Assembly: GCA_020627525.1 (NCBI GenBank)
Contig: JAHDGP010000292.1
Span: forward strand, 1-5,968
Reading direction: 5' to 3'
Source: Bacteroidota bacterium
GTDB taxonomy: Bacteria > Bacteroidota > Bacteroidia > Chitinophagales > UBA2359
DNA length: 5,968 bases
Below are positions 1 through 5,588 of the stretch, one piece after another. The notes under the pieces are model-generated. The model was not told the origin of the DNA, ran no database searches, and saw nothing but the letters and a program-made list of their open reading frames with translations. How positions within the stretch are numbered: the stretch's first letter is position 1; every line of letters begins with the position of its first letter. A program made the position numbers and the translations under genes.

Positions 1-1542
1 CCGAGTATAGGGTCCGTTAACATTAATTGTATGGATTCTGATGGAAAATACATTTTCATTGGAACAGAAGGTGGTTTGATAAAATTGTTAACCATTGAGT
101 ATGATGAAAATGATAAGCTAATTGATCAATATGGCAATAGAGTAACCCCCATTGGTCTGAGAGTGGATGAATACAAGGTGCTTTATGATGCAAAGAAGTT
201 TGCTATTCCTGCTATACATGTTGATAAACAAAAGAAAGTATGGGCAGGAACCAGGTATTCCAATTTTTTAAAAGAGACGAAATTGAATGAATTCCAAAAA
301 GTGTCTTTAAAGGATATAAGTACAAATAAAGAATTGACTGCTGTTACTTGTATTGAAAAATCTGATGATGTTCTATTTTTAGGAACAAAACATGGTCAAA
401 TCATCGACTATAATATCAAAACTAAAAAATACAATTCTACAGGCTATAAATCCGAGGACAGAAGTGAGATTCACGGAATGATTGCAAAAAACGGCAAATT
501 GGCGGTGATGGCTAGGGAAAATGGTTTGTATGCCAGAATGCAAAATCAATGGATTAAGATACCAAATATCAAAAAAGCATTGAAGTTGAAAGAAGGTGGA
601 GGTGCCTATTGGGTATTGGGTGAAAACAAAGAGGGAAAGCTTGTTGTACTCAAAAGTACTGATATGATAAGATGGGAAAGATTTGACAAAAATCTAAGAT
701 CAGTTGCTGTCAATAATTTTGAATACCACGATTTTGAAATTGATGAAAAAGGTAGAAATATTTGGATCGCAACAAACAAGGGTATTTTACAATACAACTT
801 TAAATTGAAATTCCCAAACTGGATTAGCAATTCTTTGTACCCTGATTTTAAAATGACTGTTGTGGACAATATTGCTATTAAAAATGACAGCACCATTTGG
901 GCTGGAAATTATGAAGGTGATTTGTTTGAAATAAAAATTTTTCCAGAAACATATGATAAAGAATTTATTGAACTTTTGGATGAATTTAAACAAGGCAAAA
1001 TTGACCTAGCGGCTATTGAACAGAGATTGAGTAAAAAATATGTTCCTGAACCTCCTAAAGTAAATACTGAAGAGGCTGTTGAAGAAGAAAAACCAGTGGT
1101 AGCTGTTAAAGAAGAGCCTGTAAATCCTGTTAAAAGCAAAATCAGTCGAAAAAACAAATCATTGGTAAAACTAGAAGACATTCAATGTGGAGAGACCTTA
1201 GAATTATCTGAATTGTTTTTCATTAAAAATACGGCGAGATTTATTTCTCATTCCAAAGCAAATGAATATTTAAGCATTTTGGTAACTTACCTTGAAAACA
1301 ACCCGACCCACAAAATTCAATTATACGGACACACAGATTTCTTGAGTAATAACAAGGAGTTCTTATATAAATTGTCAGGAGAGAGAGTTGAAACAGTAAA
1401 AGACTATTTGGTTTCAAACGGTATTAAGAAAAGAAGAATTACGACTGAAGCTTTTGGCGGTGACAAGCCTATTATTACAGATAGAACTTCCAAAGACCGT
1501 AATCAAAATCGTCGTGTAGAGTTAAGCATTGATTGTGAATAA
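1..1542 (+). CDS. Beta-propeller protein with C-terminal OmpA-like domain (5' truncated by window edge)
   Basis: The frame is open from base 1, and the residues before the first Met (base 31) already read as propeller strand, so the true start lies outside the window. Numbering from that Met, propeller-type blades with G-T or W-x-G/A motifs appear near residues 9-21 (FIGTEGGLIKL), 70-82 (VWAGT), 115-129 (LFLGTKHGQI), 243-256 (NIWIATNKGIL) and 288-301 (TIWAGNYEGDL). A helical stretch (about 304-337) and a Pro/Glu/Lys/Val-rich linker (338-378) follow. The OmpA-like domain (about 395-500) has GHTD with Asp436, SGERVETV with Arg452, and NRRVE at 493-497. In the OmpA family the Asp and Arg bind diaminopimelate of peptidoglycan, and both are kept. 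The protein probably sits in the periplasm or outer membrane, tethered to the cell wall, with the propeller as a binding or sensing module; the ligand is unknown. A cysteine pair (386, 502) brackets the OmpA domain. The 3' end overlaps the convergent pseudogene. Domain calls are secure; function is inferred. Confidence 0.9.
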   Translation, partial: PSIGSVNINCMDSDGKYIFIGTEGGLIKLLTIEYDENDKLIDQYGNRVTPIGLRVDEYKVLYDAKKFAIPAIHVDKQKKVWAGTRYSNFLKETKLNEFQKVSLKDISTNKELTAVTCIEKSDDVLFLGTKHGQIIDYNIKTKKYNSTGYKSEDRSEIHGMIAKNGKLAVMARENGLYARMQNQWIKIPNIKKALKLKEGGGAYWVLGENKEGKLVVLKSTDMIRWERFDKNLRSVAVNNFEYHDFEIDEKGRNIWIATNKGILQYNFKLKFPNWISNSLYPDFKMTVVDNIAIKNDSTIWAGNYEGDLFEIKIFPETYDKEFIELLDEFKQGKIDLAAIEQRLSKKYVPEPPKVNTEEAVEEEKPVVAVKEEPVNPVKSKISRKNKSLVKLEDIQCGETLELSELFFIKNTARFISHSKANEYLSILVTYLENNPTHKIQLYGHTDFLSNNKEFLYKLSGERVETVKDYLVSNGIKKRRITTEAFGGDKPIITDRTSKDRNQNRRVELSIDCE

Positions 1543-1584
1543 TCTATTGCACTAATCAATCCTTTAGATTTATTTTCAGTTTCT

Positions 1585-1608
1585 ATCCATTCCTTTTCAG
1601 GAATGGAT
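1585..1608. other. Perfect 9-bp inverted repeat inside the pseudogene 3' end
   Basis: The arms atccattcc (1585-1593) and ggaatggat (1600-1608) pair perfectly around the six-base loop ttttca. The hairpin lies 43 bases beyond the stop of the propeller-OmpA gene and could help end that transcript, but no T-run follows on the plus strand. It also falls on the conserved SIPEKEW codons of the minus-strand gene, so coding sequence alone may explain it. Confidence 0.25.
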
Positions 1609-2082
1609 GCTGCAGTTATTCCTGCTCCTAAATACAAATATGCTGCTTTTTCAAAAAATTGTGCACAACGTATATTGACGAAAAGGTCAGCATTGTAGGG
1701 ACCTATTAATCCTAAAAATCCTGTATAATAAGAACGATTGTATTTTTCACAATTATTGATAATGCCAACACCTTCTGCTTTGGGAAAACCTCCAACAGCA
1801 GGCGTTGGGTGCAAGCTCTTGGCGATTTCCAGAATGGATTTATCCTTAGGCATTGTTGCAGTTATGATCGTTTTTAAATGATCAATATTTCCTGCATTTA
1901 CAGTATTTAATTTTCCAATAGCAATGTTTTCCAATTCATTTGATAAGAGAATATTTTTGATATAATCCGTTACCTTGTTCTTCCAGTTCTTTTTCCGTCC
2001 ATTCATGTTCAGAGTTTGTTTTCTTCGTTCCAGCCAATGATACTGTTTGAAATTTATCATTTCTTTGTTCTAAAAGCAATTC

Positions 2083-2128
2083 AGGGCTTGATCCACTCCA
2101 CAAAAATACTTAGGGCTTGATCCATTCC
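2083..2128. repeat. Short direct repeat in the scrambled middle of the pseudogene
   Basis: The 17-base unit agggcttgatccaYtcc occurs at 2083-2099 and 2112-2128, identical except for one C/T difference, at a 29-base spacing. A shorter relative, gggcttg, follows at 2132-2138. On the minus strand the first copy encodes the GSSP of the conserved GSSPELLL motif in its proper frame. The second copy gives the same GSSP in a different frame with nothing sensible around it. This looks like a partial tandem duplication linked to loss of frame. The copies diverge outside the unit, so the event is either old or limited to the unit. Confidence 0.6.
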
Positions 2129-2736
2129 TTTGGGCTTGTATTTCTAATAATTTAAATGTTGTGGTTGTTTTTCCAATATCCTTTTTAATACCTCAATAGT
2201 ATTCTATGCTTCTTTCCAGCACTTTCACCCTAGATGCTACTGTTTTTGAAATATTTTTCTGCTCCAATTCTCTTTTCATTTCCTCCACTAGTAACACAAA
2301 TTCTTGCCTTTCTGAAGAATTGCGCTCCAAGCTTTTAAAATCAGGTGATTTGAAATGAGAATCAAATTTATCCAAATCAGCAATGCGGATATTCTCAAAC
2401 ATTTCCTGCTTGATAAATATAGCTTTGTCCTCTTTAGTTTGGAACGGATGAAATACAAAACCTGTAAATTCCCTGTCTACTTTTTCTTCAGCAATTTCTT
2501 TACCTGATAAAAGTGTACAGTCTTTTTGATAGGGCAATGAAAATATAACTATTGGCAAGTTAGTGTGAAGCATTTTTTTTGTTTCTGTTTCTATTAATGA
2601 AACAAGATAGCAATCAATTTTGTTTAATTCCTAAAACTTTCTCAACGAATAACAATAATTAATGTATTCAATATCTAATGACAAGAAAACAATACATTGA
2701 AAAGCTTCAGGGGAGCTCAACTTTTGTAGTACTGTG

Positions 2737-2753
2737 AGATTATGGCATAATCT
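2737..2753. promoter_or_regulatory. 17-bp perfect palindrome, possible operator
   Basis: The sequence agattatggcataatct has 8-base arms around one central base. It lies about 165 bases before the lipoprotein start, in the space shared with the divergent pseudogene. The symmetry and size suit a dimeric regulator, but no regulator gene is adjacent and I see no second copy in the window. It could be chance in AT-rich DNA. Confidence 0.3.
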
Positions 2754-2869
2754 TATTCCCCATTAGAGGTGACATCTTTTTCGAAAGGTTAAAAAAATGT
2801 ACTGTCACTGTCACACTGTCCATCAAACTTGTGTAATACTTAATGAACCTCGTTCGGAACGAATAAAAA

Positions 2870-2902
2870 TTACGAAATACACGATTTTAGTGTTTAAATT
2901 TG
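2870..2902 (+). promoter_or_regulatory. Candidate Bacteroidetes-type promoter of the lipoprotein gene
   Basis: TAAATTTG at 2895-2902 matches the Bacteroidetes -7 consensus TAnnTTTG exactly. The matching -33 TTG is only approximate: TTA at 2870-2872 lies 22 bases upstream. If the box is used, transcription would begin near 2907-2910, almost on the ATG at 2909, giving a leaderless or nearly leaderless message. An eight-base match in AT-rich DNA is weak on its own. Confidence 0.3.
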
Positions 2903-2908
2903 ATTATT

Positions 2909-4798
2909 ATGCTGAATAAAAAATATATACTTACGATAGTTAGTCTGTTTATACTAGTGCTATCCTCCTGTACTAAAGAAAATCTTGATGAAACATCCAC
3001 TGACGAAAATGAAAATCCTGTTGCGGTAGTTGAATGCGACGATTTTGAAATTGAAATAATTGAAACTGAAGATACATTGACTGTTGAAATTAGCGAAGGA
3101 ACCGCTCCATTTACTTACAGCTGGTCAACTGAAGAAAATACTGAGTCTATTATTATTGAAGAGCCTGGTGTATATGAGGTTACAATTACAGACTCCACTG
3201 GTTGTGTTGTTTCCAATGAAGTTACGGTTGCTGAACAAAGTGAAGCATGTAATGATTTTGCACTTGAACTATATGAACTAGATAATACGCTAATTTCAGA
3301 AATAAGTGGAGGAACAGCTCCATTTACCTATTCTTGGTCAACTGATGAAAATACGGAATCTATTAGTGTTGACGAAAGTGGCATATACAATTTGACAGTT
3401 ACGGATTCCTTGGGATGTACTGTAAGTGGTCAAATTATATATGAAGTTGAAACTGTTGGATGTGATGGATTTGGAGCAGATTTATTCTTTAATGATGGAC
3501 TTATTGCTGCCGAAATAATGGGAGGAACCGCACCTTATACATATGAATGGTCAACTGGTGAAACCTCAGAAACTATTTCTGTAACTGAGAGTGGAGTATT
3601 TACTGTCACAATCACAGATGCTCAAGGATGTATCATTTTACAAGAAATTTTTGCGGAATTTAATACCAATGATTGTAATGATCTTAATTTAGAATTATTT
3701 GACCTGGATGGTGCAATTGGTGCTGAAGTATGGGGTGGAACTCCACCTTATATATTTGAATGGTCAAATGGTGAAAATTCAGAAACTATTTCTGTAACAG
3801 AAAGTGGTGTGTATTCTGTTGTAATAACAGATTCTCAAGGATGTACTATCTCACAAGAAATTTTTGTCGAGTTCAACAGCAATGATTGTTCAGACCTTAC
3901 AGTCGAAGTTGTAGATTATGACGGGTATCTAGTGGCAGAAGTTTATGGTGGAACGCCTCCATATAACTTTAATTGGTCTACAGGAGAATCCATTGAAGCT
4001 ATAAATCCTACCGAGAGTGGTTTTTATTATGTTGTAATTACAGATGCAAATGGATGTATTGTGGAAAATGGAATTTTTGTAGATTTAGAAAGTAGTCAAT
4101 GTGAAGGTTTTGAATTAAGTATTAATCACAATGGTTCCGGCTTACTGACAGCCGAGGTTTCTGGTGGGACGCCTCCTTATAACTATGAATGGTCAACAGG
4201 AGATTTTACAAGTGAAATAATCGTTAATGGAGACGGATATTATACACTATTTGTTATTGATGCATTAGGATGCACCTTGGAAGAAAGTATAAATGTTGCT
4301 GTTAATCCAACTGATTGTAGCAACACTTTAGAATTAAATGCTGGAGGAACCAATACACCAATTATGTTTTCGGCAGAAAGTGAAGCCTATCTTTGGAAAT
4401 CCAGCTGTTCTGAATTTAGCAATCAATTTACCCCAGAATACGATCACAACTATTTGATAGTGGATGTTGATTGGGATGGATTTGGTACCAATCAAGACCC
4501 AAATTATTTTAGTATTTCAGATGGATTACCTGGTATAACTTTTGGAAGCAATGGCAAGCCTCAGGCGGGAGATGTGTTGAACCCATATTTTATTGCGGAA
4601 GACTATTTTTATGCTGAAGCACAAGGAATTTTATACAACATTGATGAAATTGAGGTTCTAATATTAGCATCCAGCAACATCGAAGGAGGACGCATTGAAG
4701 GGCTTGTTTTGGGATCGATTTCAGATCAAAATGATTCAAACAACACATCGTCAATAGCTGGAAAATTCTGTGTATCAATTGTGTCTGTTTGTGAGTAA
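2909..4798 (+). CDS. Lipoprotein with six SprB-like repeats and an unknown C-terminal domain
   Basis: The ATG at 2909 is preferred over the in-frame TTG at 2900 because it puts MLNKKY straight before a hydrophobic segment and the lipobox L18-S19-S20-C21; the in-frame TAG at 2888-2890 limits any longer start. After Cys21 come TKENLDE and an acidic linker. Lys at +3 and Glu at +4 partly resemble the Bacteroidetes lipoprotein surface-export signal, so display outside the outer membrane is plausible. Residues 43-469 are six tandem repeats with the core GGTxPYxYxWSTGExxExI, then ESGxYxVxITDxxGC, matching the SprB/PKD-like repeat of Bacteroidetes surface proteins. Residues 470-629 form a cysteine-containing domain (C470, C500, C621, C628) that I do not recognise; it includes DVDWDGFGTNQDPNYF and ends SIAGKFCVSIVSVCE. 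No type IX secretion C-terminal signal is evident, so this is not a classical secreted SprB adhesin. Likely role: surface adhesion or binding, inferred. It appears to be transcribed alone. Confidence 0.88.
   Translation: MLNKKYILTIVSLFILVLSSCTKENLDETSTDENENPVAVVECDDFEIEIIETEDTLTVEISEGTAPFTYSWSTEENTESIIIEEPGVYEVTITDSTGCVVSNEVTVAEQSEACNDFALELYELDNTLISEISGGTAPFTYSWSTDENTESISVDESGIYNLTVTDSLGCTVSGQIIYEVETVGCDGFGADLFFNDGLIAAEIMGGTAPYTYEWSTGETSETISVTESGVFTVTITDAQGCIILQEIFAEFNTNDCNDLNLELFDLDGAIGAEVWGGTPPYIFEWSNGENSETISVTESGVYSVVITDSQGCTISQEIFVEFNSNDCSDLTVEVVDYDGYLVAEVYGGTPPYNFNWSTGESIEAINPTESGFYYVVITDANGCIVENGIFVDLESSQCEGFELSINHNGSGLLTAEVSGGTPPYNYEWSTGDFTSEIIVNGDGYYTLFVIDALGCTLEESINVAVNPTDCSNTLELNAGGTNTPIMFSAESEAYLWKSSCSEFSNQFTPEYDHNYLIVDVDWDGFGTNQDPNYFSISDGLPGITFGSNGKPQAGDVLNPYFIAEDYFYAEAQGILYNIDEIEVLILASSNIEGGRIEGLVLGSISDQNDSNNTSSIAGKFCVSIVSVCE
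3035..4315 (+). repeat. Six tandem 213-bp coding repeats (SprB-like units)
   Basis: The units run 3035-3247, 3248-3460, 3461-3673, 3674-3886, 3887-4099 and 4100-4315. The first five encode exactly 71 residues and the last 72. Each starts with Cys and has a second Cys at position 57 (58 in the last) in a conserved GC, suggesting one disulphide per unit. The early units carry GTAPF and the later ones GTPPY. Units 3 and 4 are especially alike, sharing ETISVTESGV and the tail QEIFxEFNxND, which suggests they duplicated more recently. At DNA level the units have diverged, so they are not a simple slippage tract. Confidence 0.9.
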
Positions 4799-4830
4799 AA
4801 TATAAAGAAGCATTAAATTTTTGATAAAAA

Positions 4831-4858
4831 GAAGTTGTCTTCAACCAAAAACAACTTC
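4831..4858. terminator. Hairpin downstream of the lipoprotein gene, possible terminator
   Basis: The arms gaagttgt (4831-4838) and acaacttc (4851-4858) pair perfectly around a 12-base loop, 33 bases after the lipoprotein stop. The polarity is odd. A run of five A's lies on the 5' side and no T-run follows on the plus strand, so as an intrinsic terminator it fits minus-strand transcription better. A smaller dyad, gcaatt/aattgc, follows at 4862-4875. It may still protect or end the lipoprotein message. Confidence 0.35.
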
Positions 4859-4885
4859 AAAGCAATTGGAATTGCCTTTAAAACG

Positions 4886-5002
4886 ACTTGTTCTGTTACT
4901 GAATCTAAATTTTCTCATATCTAATTAGATTAAGAACTCTGCCAAAATTTTGAACCATTTAAATGACAAAACTTTGCAGATTCTAAAAGTAACAGGGCAA
5001 GT
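4886..5002. other. Nested imperfect inverted repeat upstream of the sigma factor gene
   Basis: The outer arms acttgttctgttact (4886-4900) and agtaacagggcaagt (4988-5002) can form 15 consecutive pairs, two of them G-U. The next six bases inward, gaatct (4901-4906), pair with agattc (4978-4983) across a four-base bulge. Inside, tctgccaaaattttg (4938-4952) pairs imperfectly with caaaactttgcaga (4967-4980), with one mismatch and one bulge. Two perfect palindromes sit within: atctaattagat (4919-4930) and catttaaatg (4956-4965). Bases 4978-4980 are needed by both the inner and the outer stem, so the two structures compete. It could be a structured leader of the sigma gene (it ends 18 bases before the ATG), a degenerate palindromic mobile element, or a recombination relic. 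I see no second copy here. Confidence 0.6.
4949..4977 (+). promoter_or_regulatory. Weak candidate promoter of the sigma factor operon
   Basis: TTTG at 4949-4952 and AAACTTTGC at 4969-4977 resemble the Bacteroidetes -33 TTTG and -7 TAnnTTTG boxes, but the first T of the -7 box is an A and the 16-base spacing is slightly short. Both boxes lie in opposite arms of the inner inverted repeat at 4938-4980, so symmetry alone could create the match. If real, the message would start near 4982 with a leader of about 40 bases. Confidence 0.2.
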
Positions 5003-5020
5003 TTTATTAAGTTCTACTAA

Positions 5021-5587
5021 ATGAATATTAGTGTTGAATTAATCAAACAATGCAAATTGAAAGATAGAAGGTCTCAAAAGGAGCTTTATCTTCAATTACT
5101 GCCTTATTTAAGGGTTGTTTGCCAACGCTATATCATTAAGCAAACTGATATAAAAGACGTTTTACAGGAATCTTTCGTTCTAATATTTAAAAATATTGAT
5201 CAGTATGATGAGCTGAAAGGTGCTTTTCATTCTTGGGCTGTTCGAATTACCATCAACGCTACATTTAACTATAACAAAAGGAACAGTGTTATCAATGAGG
5301 ATGAATTCCAGCTAAATTATCACGACAAAGGAATGGAGCCTGAAGTATACAAAAACATGTCTGATGATGAATTGTTTGAATTGTTAAAGAAAATGCCTAA
5401 AAACTATTTTGATGTGTTTAACTTATTTGTTATTGATTGTTTCGATCACCAAGAGATTTCAGAATTGCTAAAAATAAGCATTGCACTTTCTCGCAAGCGT
5501 TTGTCAAGGGCAAGGTATTGGTTAAAAAATGAATTTGTCAAAAATTCAAATAAAAATATTAATCTAAATTATCCAAAATCTTCATAA
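5021..5587 (+). CDS. RNA polymerase sigma factor, ECF subfamily (sigma-70 family)
   Basis: The protein should direct RNA polymerase to a small set of promoters in response to an envelope or external signal. The start is fixed by an in-frame TAA at 5018-5020 directly before the ATG. Its 188 residues are typical for ECF sigmas, with no region 1 or 3. Region 2 spans about residues 20-85: TDIKDVLQESFVLIFKNID, which fits the D-x-x-D-x-x-Q-E-x-F core-binding pattern, then FHSWAVRITINA. A variable acidic linker (about 90-115) leads to region 4 at 116-172: LLKKMPKNYFDVFNLFVID, then HQEISELLKIS and SRKRLSRARYWL, the helix-turn-helix that reads the -35 element. The usual GTS before the recognition helix is IALS here. 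A membrane protein starts one base after the stop, the usual arrangement for a cognate anti-sigma. The inverted-repeat region upstream may affect its expression. The family is clear; the signal and regulon are unknown. Confidence 0.93.
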   Translation: MNISVELIKQCKLKDRRSQKELYLQLLPYLRVVCQRYIIKQTDIKDVLQESFVLIFKNIDQYDELKGAFHSWAVRITINATFNYNKRNSVINEDEFQLNYHDKGMEPEVYKNMSDDELFELLKKMPKNYFDVFNLFVIDCFDHQEISELLKISIALSRKRLSRARYWLKNEFVKNSNKNINLNYPKSS

Positions 5588-5588
5588 A

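Larger units (their letters stand above)
1503..2573 (-). pseudogene. Isochorismate synthase (MenF/EntC family), frameshifted remnant
   Basis: The intact enzyme converts chorismate to isochorismate, the first step towards menaquinone or catechol siderophores. The N-terminal piece (2573 down to 2196) has LPIVIFSLP, GFVFHPF and the lead-in TVASRVKVLER, then hits TGA at 2195-2193. Homology-like sequence resumes one frame over at 2197-2147 (EVLKRILEKQPQHLNY) and stops at TAG 2146-2144. A second frame carries 2109-1975: VFLWSGSSPELLL, then VSLAGT and HEWTEKELEEQ. The original frame returns at 1973 with VTDYI and runs to 1503 through LHPTPAVGGFPKAEG, YTGFLGLIGP, DLFVNIRCAQ, YLGAGITAASIPEKEW and ETENKSKGL, all diagnostic of the chorismate-binding fold. 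At least three frame changes are needed, and about ten residues usual between VFLW and GSSPE seem missing. The C-terminus runs about 12 residues past the usual end into the neighbour. The frame is open above the Met at 2573 to a TAG at 2633-2631, so the original start may lie slightly upstream. Several scattered lesions make one sequencing error unlikely. Confidence 0.93.
2574..2908. other. Intergenic region between divergent pseudogene and lipoprotein gene
   Basis: About 335 bases without a credible gene. It should hold the promoter of the lipoprotein gene (plus) and that of the decayed isochorismate synthase (minus). Visible elements are the 17-bp palindrome at 2737-2753, three copies of actgtc at 2801-2806, 2807-2812 and 2815-2820, a 13-bp palindrome tcgttcggaacga at 2850-2862, and a candidate -7 box at 2895-2902. 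The longest plus-strand ATG reading frame I checked (2678-2737) gives only 19 residues and resembles nothing known to me. I see no tRNA and no terminator with a T-run. Confidence 0.7.

Noticed and set aside
606..1181. Three minus-strand open frames (606-896, 787-993, 909-1181)
   Set aside because: They lie antisense to a clearly coding propeller-OmpA gene, overlap one another and have no recognisable domain; low-complexity Ser/Thr/Phe-rich products are typical of antisense shadows.
1960..2200. Programmed frameshifting to rescue the isochorismate synthase
   Set aside because: Three separate frame changes with stops, missing residues and no conserved slippery site plus structure at each point; decay explains it better.
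2678..2737. Small plus-strand frame starting MTRKQYIEKL (19 residues)
   Set aside because: The N-terminus looks protein-like, but it is too short, has no promoter or neighbour support, and the continuation after the TGA shows nothing recognisable.
2900..2908. TTG at 2900 as the lipoprotein start
   Set aside because: It adds only three residues (MII) before an ATG that gives a standard lipoprotein signal peptide, and the TTG is part of the candidate -7 box.
3084..3281. 65-residue plus-strand frame inside the lipoprotein gene
   Set aside because: It is an out-of-frame reading of the repeat region, Leu-rich with no domain, and the overlapping frame is clearly the real one.
3035..4315. CRISPR array or non-coding tandem repeat
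   Set aside because: The 213-bp units form one continuous coding frame with conserved protein motifs and diverged nucleotides; no short identical repeats with spacers.
2909..4798. Calling the lipoprotein sprB, the gliding adhesin
   Set aside because: It shares only the repeat type; it is far shorter, has a lipobox and lacks a visible type IX secretion C-terminal signal.
4590..4844. 84-residue minus-strand frame over the end of the lipoprotein gene
   Set aside because: Antisense to the well-supported C-terminal domain, with no domain or plausible partner gene.
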